DNA of 64,000 bases from Oryzicola mucosus (GTDB lineage: Bacteria; Pseudomonadota; Alphaproteobacteria; Rhizobiales; Rhizobiaceae): positions 592,327 to 656,326 of the forward strand of contig NZ_JACVVX010000003.1 of NCBI RefSeq assembly GCF_014534685.1. Reading direction: 5' to 3'. Below, in pieces: positions 21,239 through 29,945 of the stretch. Numbering within the stretch: position 1 is the first letter of the stretch; every line of letters starts with the position of its first letter. Made by a program: the position numbers and the translations under genes. A model generated the notes under the pieces. It was given only the letters and a program-made list of their open reading frames with translations. It was not told the origin of the DNA and made no database searches.

Positions 21239-22099
21239 TTATTTGACGGCGCCCGCGGTCAGGCCGCGGATGTAGTAGCGTTGCAGTCCGAGGAAGAGCA
21301 CGAGGCATGGCGCCATCATCAGCGTCACGCCGGACTGCACCGCACCCCAGTCGATCGTACCGAACTGGCCCGAGCGCACGGCCGCCATCAGCACCGGAAG
21401 GGTGTATTTATTCTGATCCGTGAGTAGGATCAGCGCCGCCAGGAATTCGTTCCATGATGCAAGGAAGGCGAAGATCGCCACCGTGACCACGCCCGGCAGC
21501 ACCAGCGGCAGCATAATGCGGTAGAGGACGGCGAAGATCGACGCTCCGTCGACGCGGGCCGCATCCTCGATCTCCTTCGGCACGGCATCGAAGGCGTTGC
21601 GCATCATGAAGATCGAGAACGGCAATTGCAGCGTCACATAGACCAGGACGATCCCGGTCAGGGTATTCTGCAGCCCCAGCTTGGTCAGGATCAGGAACAG
21701 CGGCGTCAGAATCGACTGAAACGGGATCATCACCGTCGAGATGATCAGCACGAACAGCACGTTCTTGAACGGAAAATGGAACCGCGAGAAGCCGTAGCCT
21801 GCCAGCAGGCTCACGACGACGGATGCCACCACGGTTGCAAGGGCGACCGTGAGGCTGTTGCCCGTATAGGTCCAGATGCCCGCTCCGTATTTCGCCAGAT
21901 TTTCATAGCTCTGCACGCTGAATCCGCCGACCGGCCATGGAGGCAACGGCGGTTGCCTGGCTTCGACGGAAGGCTTGAAGCTGACCAGGACGCTCCATGC
22001 AAGCGGTGCCAGGAAAAGAAAGGCTGCGATAATCCCCAAGCCGTTATAGCGCAGGGAGGCGAACAGATGGCGCGCTGAAGCGCTGCGGCGAGCGGACAC
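21239..22099 (-). CDS. CUT1 sugar ABC transporter permease (MalG type)
   Basis: This inner-membrane permease has 286 residues and about six helices. The EAA loop that contacts the ATPase is visible (EIEDAARVDGASIFAVLYRIMLPLVLPG). The start is a GTG at 22099 that shares one base with the TAG of the preceding permease gene, indicating coupling. The ending GLTAGAVK is typical for this subfamily. It works with the partner permease, binding protein and ATPase of the same operon. Confidence 0.95.
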   Translation of the reverse strand: MSARRSASARHLFASLRYNGLGIIAAFLFLAPLAWSVLVSFKPSVEARQPPLPPWPVGGFSVQSYENLAKYGAGIWTYTGNSLTVALATVVASVVVSLLAGYGFSRFHFPFKNVLFVLIISTVMIPFQSILTPLFLILTKLGLQNTLTGIVLVYVTLQLPFSIFMMRNAFDAVPKEIEDAARVDGASIFAVLYRIMLPLVLPGVVTVAIFAFLASWNEFLAALILLTDQNKYTLPVLMAAVRSGQFGTIDWGAVQSGVTLMMAPCLVLFLGLQRYYIRGLTAGAVK

Positions 22100-23025
22100 T
22101 ACATCCCCTCCGGATTGCGCAGCAGCCGCAGCTGCACGACGCTGATGAAGACGAGTATGACCAGCAGGACCATCGACAGGGCAGCACCATATCCGAGACG
22201 GAAGGAGCCGAAGGACTGGCTGAATATCCAGTAGACAGCCGTCACCGTGCGGTTCTGCGGACCGCCGTCGGCAATGATGTAGAACTGGTCGAAGGCCAGC
22301 ATAGAGCCTGAAACGGAAAGAATGAGCGCAAGCGCGATCGTGCGACGCATGAGAGGAAGCGTGATCCGGCGGAACCGCTGCAACGAGGAGGCACCATCGA
22401 TGCGGGCGGCCTCTTGCACTTCCGTCGAGATGCCCTGCAGGCCGGTCAGGAGGATGATCATGTTGAAGCCCGCAGTCTTCCAGACGACCATGATGATGAT
22501 CGACCAGAACGTCGTGTCGAAATCTGCCAGCAGGTTAATGCGCGTGGTCATTAGTCCAAGATATTCGGCGGCGGGAGAGAATAGGCCGGAGTCGACGTCA
22601 AGCAGCCACGCCCAGAGCAGGCTTGCGGAGCCGAAGCCGACGACCACCGGCAGGAAAAAAGCGGTTCGGTAAAACTTCGTGAACCGGTGGGCTTTCTCGG
22701 CGAACAAGGCCAGAGGAAAGGCGACGGCGAAGATCGCAATGGTGACGATCACAGTATAGTAGACGGTGAAGCGCATCGACGACCAGAACTGCGCGTCCTG
22801 CGTCAGCCTAATGTAATTACCGAAGCCGATAAACCGGGGCCGGCCGAGCAAGGGCCAATTGTGCAGCGACATCCAGAACGCCATCCCCAGAGGAATGACG
22901 AAGAATGTGGCGACCAGGATTAGCGCCGGAGCGATGAAGAGAAGCCCGGCAAGCTGCTTGCGCCGTTGCCTGCCGCTCCTTCGGCGGATAGGTGCACCAT
23001 CGTGGATATTCTGCGAATTGATCAT
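22099..23025 (-). CDS. CUT1 sugar ABC transporter permease (MalF type)
   Basis: This permease has 308 residues and about six helices. The EAA loop reads EVQEAARIDGASSLQRFRRITLPLM. The ATG at 23025 is chosen because GAGAGG lies just upstream. A longer open frame continues upstream into a GC-rich hairpin and is unlikely to be translated. The basic N-terminal tail (RRRSGRQRRKQLAG) is on the cytoplasmic side. It pairs with the MalG-type permease encoded next. Confidence 0.95.
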   Translation of the reverse strand: MINSQNIHDGAPIRRRSGRQRRKQLAGLLFIAPALILVATFFVIPLGMAFWMSLHNWPLLGRPRFIGFGNYIRLTQDAQFWSSMRFTVYYTVIVTIAIFAVAFPLALFAEKAHRFTKFYRTAFFLPVVVGFGSASLLWAWLLDVDSGLFSPAAEYLGLMTTRINLLADFDTTFWSIIIMVVWKTAGFNMIILLTGLQGISTEVQEAARIDGASSLQRFRRITLPLMRRTIALALILSVSGSMLAFDQFYIIADGGPQNRTVTAVYWIFSQSFGSFRLGYGAALSMVLLVILVFISVVQLRLLRNPEGM

Positions 23026-23054
23026 AGCCTCTCGTCCATTGGGCGTGCCGGGCC

Positions 23055-23081
23055 GGCCCGGACGGGGATCCCGCACGGGCC
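23055..23081. other. Strong hairpin between binding protein and permease genes
   Basis: The arms GGCCCG and CGGGCC enclose a second stem (CGGGG/CCCGC-type pairing with one wobble) and a short loop. It lies 34 bases after the binding-protein stop and has no T tract. Such hairpins inside transport operons stabilise the upstream mRNA and lower downstream expression. Confidence 0.6.
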
Positions 23082-23115
23082 GACAGCCAAAGCTGGAAGA
23101 AATCCCGGACGCGTA

Positions 23116-24357
23116 TCAATCGGTGTCGTCGAGGATGGACTGCATCGCTGTCTGGGCCTTGGTGACCGACCCTTTGACATCGTCGTCGAAGAAGACCTCA
23201 TTCAGCATCTGCTTCCAGGGACCGGTGCTGCTGTTGATGATGTCGTTGTAGACGGGCGATGATGGCGTGCGGCCGAGCTTCAGGGCTTCCGTCGCAACTT
23301 GGTAGCGCTGGTCCAGCGATTTGACCGCTTCGGCTGCGACGTCGTCGCGAGTAGGCAGGCTGCCGAGCTTAGCCAGAAGGGTCTGTCCCTCGAGCGAATA
23401 GACGAACTCCAGGAACTCCTTTGCGGCCGGCGCATTGTCGCGGCCCGCCGTGACCACGAAGTTGTCGCCGCCGCCGAACGAGGCCTTGCCGCCTGTCTTT
23501 CCGGGGATGAAGGTGACACCGAAATCCACCGTGGGATAGTTCTTCACCAGGTTGCCGATCGCAAACGCCCCGATCGGCGACAAGCCGATCTTGTCGGTGG
23601 CAAAACCGCCAAAGAAATTCTTGCCCGAATCCGTCTTGGCGCTTTCCGGCACGTATCCTTTCGCGACCATATCGCGATAGAAGTTGATCGCATCGTACAT
23701 CTGGGGTGAATCGAGTGTGGCGCGCTTGCCGCCATCGACCAGGATGTCGCCGCCAGAAGCCCAAATCAGCGGCATGAAGGTGAAGGCGTTGCAGCCGCCG
23801 CACGCACCGGAGAAGTAGAAACCGCGGATATCGCCACCAAGCGCGTTGACTTTACCTGCGGCCTCTTCGATCTCCGCCCAGTTGGTTGGCGCCTTTTCGG
23901 GATCAAGACCGGCCTGCTTGAACAACTTCTTGTTCCAGAGAAGAACGGACGCATCAGCCGACATTGGCATCGCGTAGATACGCCCCTCGAAGGTTCCCGT
24001 ACCGATATGGGCCTTCGAGAGATGTTCGAAATAGGGCAGGCTTTTCGCTACATCGGTCAGGTCTTCCAGTGTACCGGACTTTGCAAACGCCGGGCCATAG
24101 ACGAGGTCGAGCGAAACAAAATCCGGGGCGGAACCGCCGGCTGCCGCGGTCGCATATTTCTGAACCATTTCAGCCGAGGGCACGATCTGCAATTCTATCT
24201 GCGTCTTGTGGGATGCGTTGAACGCGTCGATCAGCGCCGGCATGAATGCCTCGCTGCTGGAGCGCGACCACATGGTCAGCTTTTCCTGCGAGAACGCGGA
24301 TGTCGATAGTGCACCCAGTGCGGTGGCAGCTAGTGCCACGATCTTGAGCAGCTTCAT
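23116..24357 (-). CDS. Sugar ABC transporter substrate-binding protein
   Basis: This is a 413-residue periplasmic binding protein of the family 1 type. It has a clear Sec signal peptide (MKLLKIVALAATALGALSTSAFSQ) and begins mature at EKLTMWSRSS. The ligand is probably an arabinose-containing or related oligosaccharide, judged from the GH127 gene in the operon. GAGGAG stands just before the ATG. It is the first structural gene after the LacI regulator gene, with a candidate operator between them. Confidence 0.94.
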   Translation of the reverse strand: MKLLKIVALAATALGALSTSAFSQEKLTMWSRSSSEAFMPALIDAFNASHKTQIELQIVPSAEMVQKYATAAAGGSAPDFVSLDLVYGPAFAKSGTLEDLTDVAKSLPYFEHLSKAHIGTGTFEGRIYAMPMSADASVLLWNKKLFKQAGLDPEKAPTNWAEIEEAAGKVNALGGDIRGFYFSGACGGCNAFTFMPLIWASGGDILVDGGKRATLDSPQMYDAINFYRDMVAKGYVPESAKTDSGKNFFGGFATDKIGLSPIGAFAIGNLVKNYPTVDFGVTFIPGKTGGKASFGGGDNFVVTAGRDNAPAAKEFLEFVYSLEGQTLLAKLGSLPTRDDVAAEAVKSLDQRYQVATEALKLGRTPSSPVYNDIINSSTGPWKQMLNEVFFDDDVKGSVTKAQTAMQSILDDTD

Positions 24358-24385
24358 AATTAGGTCTCCTCCCTAAACAGCCGTT

Positions 24386-24393
24386 AATCGATT
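24386..24393. promoter_or_regulatory. Candidate LacI-family operator before the binding-protein gene
   Basis: The perfect palindrome AATCGATT with a central CG, the usual centre of LacI-family operators, lies 29 bases before the start of the binding-protein gene and downstream of the lacI-type gene. Flanking CAG and CTG trinucleotides are also complementary. Confidence 0.4.
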
Positions 24394-24419
24394 GGCCTGT
24401 TATTCCCTTTGCTAAGTTG

Positions 24420-25430
24420 TCATGAGCCGCGAACCACCAGCGTGCATGGCAATTTCCAAATTCCCCGTTGGACGGTTTCACCGTTCACAAGGCGCAGGAG
24501 CGCCTGTCCGGCCTGCCGCCCAAGTTCCTTCAAATTCATGTCCACAGTCGTCAGCGGCGGGCGGGTCTGTTCGGCGACGATTTCCCAATTGTCGAAGCCG
24601 ACGACAGACACGTCTCCAGGGATACCCACCCCGCGTTCCCGCAGGGCATCGATGACGCCGCGTGCGATCTGGTCGTTGCCGCAGAATATTCCATCCGGTT
24701 GAGCGTCATCCGACCAGAGCACCTCCACCGCCTCGTGACCCCATCGCTCCGACCATTCGCCCCGCAGAATTGCTGCATCCGATACCGGCAGGCCCGCCCG
24801 TTCCAGCGCCTCGGCAAACGCATCGGCACGCTCCTGAACCACCCGGAAGCCTCTCGGCCCGGTGACGTGAACGATCCGCCTGCGCCCCTGGGCAACGAGG
24901 TGCTGCACCGCCTCCCGTGCACCCCGTTGATCGTCCGGGAGCAACGTCACCGCATCCGAAGGACCCGCCGTCAAAGCATAGACGACCGGAACCGACAGCT
25001 TCGAGAGATCCACAGGCAGAGGTTTGTCGATCCGCTTGCCGGTCGCTATGATGCCGTCGACTTGCTTGTCGAGCATGGCATCCACATGAATCTTGGCGAG
25101 TTCCGGATTGTCTTCCACGGTGCAGAGAAAGACCGACACGCCATGATCGATCAATCCCTCGGAAATCCCCGCCATCACTGGAAGCGTAAAGCGACCGTAA
25201 GTATCGTTGGTGAGCAGACCGACGGTGAAGCTACGCTTGCTGGTCAGGCTTTTCGCGAGTGCATTCGGCCGAAACCCCATTTCTAGCGCCACGCGCCTTA
25301 TCCGCCCACGCGTCTCCACAGACATGCGCCCCGTATCGTTAAGAGCCTTGGAGGCCGTAGCGATACTCACGCCAGCCGCAGCGGCGACATCATTAAGGGT
25401 GACTCTCGATGCGAAATCCGCGCCCGCCAA
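24420..25430 (-). CDS. LacI family transcriptional regulator
   Basis: This 336-residue repressor-type regulator has an N-terminal helix-turn-helix (VTLNDVAAAAGVSIATASKALN) with the hinge ALAKSLTSKRSFTVGLL. A periplasmic-binding-protein-like effector domain follows. The start is a TTG with GAGGA seven bases upstream; no ATG is available in this frame before the DNA-binding domain. It heads the GH127/ABC operon and probably controls it. Two identical inverted repeats lie immediately upstream of it and suggest autoregulation. Confidence 0.93.
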   Translation of the reverse strand: MAGADFASRVTLNDVAAAAGVSIATASKALNDTGRMSVETRGRIRRVALEMGFRPNALAKSLTSKRSFTVGLLTNDTYGRFTLPVMAGISEGLIDHGVSVFLCTVEDNPELAKIHVDAMLDKQVDGIIATGKRIDKPLPVDLSKLSVPVVYALTAGPSDAVTLLPDDQRGAREAVQHLVAQGRRRIVHVTGPRGFRVVQERADAFAEALERAGLPVSDAAILRGEWSERWGHEAVEVLWSDDAQPDGIFCGNDQIARGVIDALRERGVGIPGDVSVVGFDNWEIVAEQTRPPLTTVDMNLKELGRQAGQALLRLVNGETVQRGIWKLPCTLVVRGS

Positions 25431-25443
25431 TTCTACATCCTCG

Positions 25444-25465
25444 CATGAGAAACCGCTTTCTCATG
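25444..25465. promoter_or_regulatory. Inverted repeat 1 upstream of the LacI-type gene
   Basis: CATGAGAAA, four bases, TTTCTCATG is a perfect nine-base inverted repeat starting 14 bases before the TTG start of the regulator gene. It has the size and symmetry of an operator and shares its core with a second repeat 43 bases upstream. Confidence 0.6.
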
Positions 25466-25488
25466 GATGTATAGCGCAGTTTAGGAGA

Positions 25489-25506
25489 TGAGAAAAGGGT
25501 TTCTCA
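25489..25506. promoter_or_regulatory. Inverted repeat 2 upstream of the LacI-type gene
   Basis: TGAGAAA, four bases, TTTCTCA repeats the core of the first site with the same spacing. The centres are 43 bases apart, about four helical turns, which would place two bound dimers on the same face of the DNA. Confidence 0.6.
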
Positions 25507-25712
25507 AATTTTTCTGTTGTACATCACGCGAATGAACAACGTGGTGCGAGGCCATATCGAATAGATCGTGAAGAAAGTTCGCCAAGGTATAGGCAAGGGT
25601 AGAGGCGTAAGCTTGCCGACCTCGAGCAGAGATGGTGGCGTTCAAAGGCAACGAAACGTGACCGGTATGCAGTGGCCGACGTCCCGCACTCACTGCCTGC
25701 CTTGCGGTCGTG

Positions 25713-26327
25713 TCAGGGTCTTTGGTTGTCCAGCCCGGGTCGGTGCATGGAAAATACTTCTGTTACGCGCGCATAATTGCGATAACCAAGGCGCGCGATA
25801 AGGTCTGCCAGCGAGATGTCGAACAACCCGTCGACCAAGCATCGGTCAGCGATATAGACGCCGCTGACCTGGCCGATGATTAGGCGGTTATGTGTATCTG
25901 CTCCGTCGACAGTGGTGATCGCCAGGCTTGAGGTCAGACGGCACTCAAGCGCTGCCGGCACTCCGGCGACGCGGGGTGCCTTCACGGTTTGGCTCGGCTC
26001 GGCGTTCAGCCCGGCATAGGCGAACTCGTCATCGCCATGCCGGAGCCGAGCCGAACTCAAATTCATCGCTTCGGCCATGGCATAGTTAGCGACGTTGACC
26101 ACGAATTCGCCGGTTTCACGTATATTGCGGACGGTGTCTTTGATGCCTTCGGAGGCGAAGCTGATCATTGGCGGACGGCTACACACCGCATTGAAGAAGC
26201 TGTAGGGCGCCAGGTTGACTTTGCCCTCGAGACTGACCGAGGAGATCCAGCCGATTGGCCTGGGCGCCACCAGCGACGTAAAAGGATCGTGCGGCAGGCC
26301 GTGGCCGTCCTTCGGAGCATAAAACAT
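25713..26327 (-). CDS. Flavin reductase-like FMN-binding protein
   Basis: This is a 204-residue protein of the flavin reductase-like split-barrel family. The FMN-binding start (PHDPFTSLVAPRPIGWISSVS) and NLAPYSFFNAVCSRPPMISF are typical. Members either supply reduced flavin to a monooxygenase or act as flavoproteins themselves. No flavin-dependent monooxygenase gene is visible nearby. It is the last gene of the minus-strand tct operon, 15 bases after the hydroxyacid dehydrogenase gene. Confidence 0.9.
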   Translation of the reverse strand: MFYAPKDGHGLPHDPFTSLVAPRPIGWISSVSLEGKVNLAPYSFFNAVCSRPPMISFASEGIKDTVRNIRETGEFVVNVANYAMAEAMNLSSARLRHGDDEFAYAGLNAEPSQTVKAPRVAGVPAALECRLTSSLAITTVDGADTHNRLIIGQVSGVYIADRCLVDGLFDISLADLIARLGYRNYARVTEVFSMHRPGLDNQRP

Positions 26328-26342
26328 CGGACCGTCCTGGTG

Positions 26343-27251
26343 TCAGGAAAGAGAAGAGTGCAGATGCGCGGCGATCGCGGCGTGGAGCGTGTCGGCCATA
26401 TCGTAGCGCGTTTCCAAGGTGACGGCCGCATAATGCGGCTCAAGCACCACATTGGGCAGAGCAAAGAACCTCTCGTCGATCTCGGGCTCCTGCGCAAACA
26501 CATCGAGGCCTGCGCCCGCAATGGTTCTCGCCTCCAGCGCTGCTATGAGCGCCGGTTCGTCGACCACCGAGCCCCGCGAAATGTTGATGAGAATGCCCTC
26601 AGGCCCCAAGGCCGCCAGAACCTGCGCATCGACAAGGTTTGCCGTCTCCGCTCCCCCCGGACAGCAGAGGATAAGGACGTCGACGACGCGTGCAAGGTCT
26701 ACCACATCACCGACGAAACGGTATGGCAACTCGGGCTTGGCGGAGCGGGCTGTGTAAGAGACTTCCATCCCTAGCGCGGCGGCGCGAGCGGCCACGACCT
26801 TGCCGATTTTGCCTAACCCTACAATACCAAGGCGGCGAGAGGATACGCGGCGCGAGGTCGTCATGCGCTCGGTCCTCCAGCGTCCAGACCGTACGAAACG
26901 GTCTCCCTCGACCAAGCGGCGCACCGTGGCGTAGATGAGGCCGATAGCGAAGTCGGCGGTATCATCAACCACTGCGTTGGGGGTGTTGCAGACGCTGATA
27001 CCCCTTGCCGTGGCGGCATCGACGTCGATGCGTTCGAGGCCTGTGCCATTGCAGGCAATCAGTTCCAGATTGGGCAGACGCTCCATGAGGTCAGCGTCGA
27101 TACCGGCCATACTGGTCGTCAGGACCACACGATGAGGTAGCGTTTCCGTTTCTTCCGGGCGTATCTTGCGCAAATGAAAGTCTGCGGTGAGGCGCCGCTC
27201 CAACTCTGGCGGAATGGCTGCAACGACCAACACTTCTTCCTTAGAGATCAC
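26343..27251 (-). CDS. D-2-hydroxyacid dehydrogenase family protein
   Basis: This 302-residue NAD(P)-dependent dehydrogenase is of the D-isomer-specific 2-hydroxyacid family. The cofactor motif is GIVGLGKIGKVVAA. The catalytic Arg is in NISRGSVVDEPAL, the Glu in DVFAQEPE and the His in EPHYAAVT. It would interconvert a 2-hydroxy acid and a 2-oxo acid, such as glyoxylate or hydroxypyruvate types. It overlaps the tctA gene end by 11 bases and belongs to the carboxylate island. Confidence 0.93.
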   Translation of the reverse strand: MISKEEVLVVAAIPPELERRLTADFHLRKIRPEETETLPHRVVLTTSMAGIDADLMERLPNLELIACNGTGLERIDVDAATARGISVCNTPNAVVDDTADFAIGLIYATVRRLVEGDRFVRSGRWRTERMTTSRRVSSRRLGIVGLGKIGKVVAARAAALGMEVSYTARSAKPELPYRFVGDVVDLARVVDVLILCCPGGAETANLVDAQVLAALGPEGILINISRGSVVDEPALIAALEARTIAGAGLDVFAQEPEIDERFFALPNVVLEPHYAAVTLETRYDMADTLHAAIAAHLHSSLS

Positions 27252-28767
27252 GGCTGGCCTCCTCTACCGCAACAGATCCGGTTTTGACGCGTCGTACGAC
27301 ACCCTTCAGTGCATAGAGGATGAGAGCGACCGAAATCGCCAGCAGAACAGCACTGATCGGCCTTTGCCAGAAGATGTGGAACGAGCCACGAGACATCAGC
27401 AGGGCGCGTGCGAAGTGCTCTTCCATCATCGGGCCGAGAACGAAACCGAGCAGGATCGGCGCCGGCGGATAACCAAACTTGGTCATGGCGAAGCCGATAA
27501 TACCGAAAATCAACACAGCGACGATGTCAAATACTTGGAAGTTGATGGCAAACACGCCGATGCAGATGAAAAACAGCATGGCTGGGTATAGCAGGCGATA
27601 GGGGATCGCCAGGATGCGCACCCAGAGGCCGATCAAGGGGATGTTGAGAATGAGGAGCATGATGTTGCCGATCCAGAAGCTGGCAACCAAGCCCCAAAAC
27701 ATCACCGGCTGATCCACCAGGAAGCGCGGACCGGGGACGATGCCATGGATCATCATCGCGCCCAGCAGGAAAGCCATCAGAGCATCGCCTGGGATGCCCA
27801 AGCTAAGCGTCGGTATAAAAGCTGCCTGCACGGAGGAGTTGTTGGCCGCCTCTGGAGCCACAACGCCTTCGATAGCGCCATTGCCGAAGCGGGATGGGTC
27901 CTTGGCAACTTTCTTTTCGACGGCATAAGCCATGAAGGTCGCGACCGTGGCACCCGAGCCTGGCAATACACCGATCAGTGCCCCAATACCCGTGCCGCGC
28001 AGGGTGGGCATCACCGAGTCCTTGATGTCCTTCCGGGTGGGTATCATCGAGCGGAAAGTGATATCTCTAGGCGACATCCCTTTACCCTCGTTCCGACCGA
28101 TGCTGGAGAGAATTTCGGCAACACCGAAAAGTCCCATGGCAATGGCGACAAGGCTAACCCCGTCAGCCAGCGGCAGAAGGCCGAAGGTGAAGCGCACGAC
28201 ACCCGAACCACTGTCTGTCCCGACGACACCGAGCGCCAAGCCAAGCACCACCATTATCAGGCTCTTGAGTACCGATCCTTGAGAGATCGTCACCGCCGCC
28301 AGAAGACCCATGGCCATGATCATGAAATACTCGGCCGACGAGAATTGCAGAGCGAACGCCGCAATGGCCGGCGTGAACAGCATCATAAGGACGATGGCAA
28401 TTGACCCGCCGATAAAGGAGGTCATTGTCACCATGAACAGGGCAACGCCGGCGCGGCCTTGCTGCGCCATGGGGTAACCGTCGAGGCAAGTGACTGCGGA
28501 TGTTACAGATCCTGGAACGTTGAGCAGGATGGAAGCGGTCGAACTTCCATATTGGGCGCCATAGAAAATGCCCGCCAGCATGATCAGGGCGACTGTAGGG
28601 TCCATGTAAAATGTCAGGGGCAGGCACAACGCAACAGCGGCCATTGCACCGACACCAGGTAGCACACCCACAAACGTGCCGATGGTGACACCGACGAAAC
28701 AGAAAAGCAGCGCGTCGAAGGAAAGCGCCCGCTCGAAGCCCAAGGCAACGTTGGCGAATAAATCCAT
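27241..28767 (-). CDS. tctA: Tripartite tricarboxylate transporter large permease TctA
   Basis: This is the 12-helix membrane subunit of a TTT-family secondary carboxylate importer, 508 residues. The duplicated signature segments are visible as GVLPGVGAMAAVALCLPLTF near the N-terminus and GVLPGSGATVATFMAY in the middle. The ATG at 28767 is preferred over a TTG 12 bases upstream. The gene starts two bases after the tctB stop and overlaps the dehydrogenase gene. It transports an organic acid delivered by the TctC protein. Confidence 0.95.
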   Translation of the reverse strand: MDLFANVALGFERALSFDALLFCFVGVTIGTFVGVLPGVGAMAAVALCLPLTFYMDPTVALIMLAGIFYGAQYGSSTASILLNVPGSVTSAVTCLDGYPMAQQGRAGVALFMVTMTSFIGGSIAIVLMMLFTPAIAAFALQFSSAEYFMIMAMGLLAAVTISQGSVLKSLIMVVLGLALGVVGTDSGSGVVRFTFGLLPLADGVSLVAIAMGLFGVAEILSSIGRNEGKGMSPRDITFRSMIPTRKDIKDSVMPTLRGTGIGALIGVLPGSGATVATFMAYAVEKKVAKDPSRFGNGAIEGVVAPEAANNSSVQAAFIPTLSLGIPGDALMAFLLGAMMIHGIVPGPRFLVDQPVMFWGLVASFWIGNIMLLILNIPLIGLWVRILAIPYRLLYPAMLFFICIGVFAINFQVFDIVAVLIFGIIGFAMTKFGYPPAPILLGFVLGPMMEEHFARALLMSRGSFHIFWQRPISAVLLAISVALILYALKGVVRRVKTGSVAVEEASRDL

Positions 28768-28769
28768 GG

Positions 28770-29231
28770 TTACCACCAAAAGGCTTTGAGCGGCAGGTTA
28801 AAGCCGATGATGAAAACGAACCAGGCGACGAGGGCCAGGCCGGCGGCAAGCAGAACGGAGGTGCGCAAACTGTTGCCAGGCTCGGCAAATCGGCTGATGA
28901 AGATCACCGAGAAGGTGGCTGGCACGAGACCGGCAAAATTCACGAGCAGCGCGAAGGAGAGTAAGCCCGCGCTCAGAGCCGCAAGGATGCGCAGCGGAAC
29001 AGCGGGCGGTTGGGCCAGGCTGTGGCGCACTTCGAAGGCGACACCTATTGAAAGCACCATCAGCAACACGCCAATGCAGATCGGAAAATAGCCTGGGCCA
29101 ATGCGGGTGATCGTGCCAATCCCATAGCGGGTTCCCTCATAGGCCATGTAGGCGCCTATCAAAAAGAAGGCTGCGGCGATGCCAACCTCCCATTTGTTGA
29201 AGCCCTCTTGAGACTGCGGATGGTCAGGCAT
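28770..29231 (-). CDS. tctB: Tripartite tricarboxylate transporter small permease TctB
   Basis: This is the 153-residue small membrane subunit of the TTT transporter with four hydrophobic segments. The TctB pattern RIGPGYFPICIGVLLMVLS is present. It overlaps the upstream hydro-lyase small-subunit gene by eight bases and is followed by tctA after two bases. The order here is tctC, hydro-lyase, tctB, tctA, so an enzyme gene is inserted into an otherwise normal transporter operon. Confidence 0.93.
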   Translation of the reverse strand: MPDHPQSQEGFNKWEVGIAAAFFLIGAYMAYEGTRYGIGTITRIGPGYFPICIGVLLMVLSIGVAFEVRHSLAQPPAVPLRILAALSAGLLSFALLVNFAGLVPATFSVIFISRFAEPGNSLRTSVLLAAGLALVAWFVFIIGFNLPLKAFWW

Positions 29232-29745
29232 TGCGGATATCCTTGGACAATCTGGACTTGAGCGCAGCGCCCAGGCCCCCGGCCTGCCAGACTTCTATCA
29301 TTTGAGGCGCAAACGGACGGAAGCTAAGCGTCTGCCCGGTATCTGCGTTTCTGACGATACCAGCCACGATATCGAGTGCCACGGTGTCGTGGTCGGCCAC
29401 GATGGCCGTGACGCCTGGGCAAGACACGATCGGCAAGCCGACATTAAGGGCTTTGCGCACAAAGGCAGAGTCCGTGCTATCCACCACTACTGCAGCCACA
29501 CCACTCTCGCGCATCGCCACACAAGCATGCGGGTGGCTGTGATGACCGAAATTCTTGCCGGCGACCACCAGGTCTCCAGCTCTCACGGCGGAGGGAAATT
29601 CGGGGCGCAGCCGGGCAAAGCACATGGCTTTGAGAGCGGGAATGTCAAAGCTCCCAAGATCGGGCACCTGCGAGTATTCGATAATGCCGTCGTCAGCGCT
29701 GATATTGTCGCCGAAGCGCCAAGCACGGCCGATCAGTTCACTCAT
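29224..29745 (-). CDS. Aconitase/isopropylmalate dehydratase-type small subunit, altered active loop
   Basis: This is a 173-residue swivel-domain protein like LeuD and DmdB. The start (IGRAWRFGDNISADDGII) and the DHDTVALDI segment are typical. In active enzymes the loop reads NFGxGSSREHA and provides the catalytic Ser and substrate-binding Arg. Here it reads NFGHHSHPHACVAM, so Ser-Arg-Glu is missing and His/Pro take its place. The chain is otherwise complete, so this looks like specialisation rather than decay. The matching large subunit is encoded 3.2 kb away in the same island. The start at 29745 has AGGT upstream. Confidence 0.88.
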   Translation of the reverse strand: MSELIGRAWRFGDNISADDGIIEYSQVPDLGSFDIPALKAMCFARLRPEFPSAVRAGDLVVAGKNFGHHSHPHACVAMRESGVAAVVVDSTDSAFVRKALNVGLPIVSCPGVTAIVADHDTVALDIVAGIVRNADTGQTLSFRPFAPQMIEVWQAGGLGAALKSRLSKDIRNA

Positions 29746-29919
29746 ATTGACCTCGCGACAGCGCCTACGGCACTTCTTGCATGGACCCAAAGCCGACGAG
29801 CTTCATAGTTCGAGCAACACTTGGTGATCATGGATGCCTCCTCCGGAACAACGCGACAGAGTTTATGAGCTGGCAGACCCCTATCCCCAAGGGCCCCTAG
29901 CTGCGGCTGGACAGGTTTG

Positions 29920-29938
29920 GGCGGAGAAGGCCTCCGCC
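29920..29938. other. Hairpin after tctC
   Basis: GGCGGAG, a five-base loop and CTCCGCC form a perfect seven-base stem eight bases after the tctC stop codon, with no T tract. It probably protects the tctC message and limits read-through into the following genes. Confidence 0.55.
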
Positions 29939-29945
29939 CTCGCAT

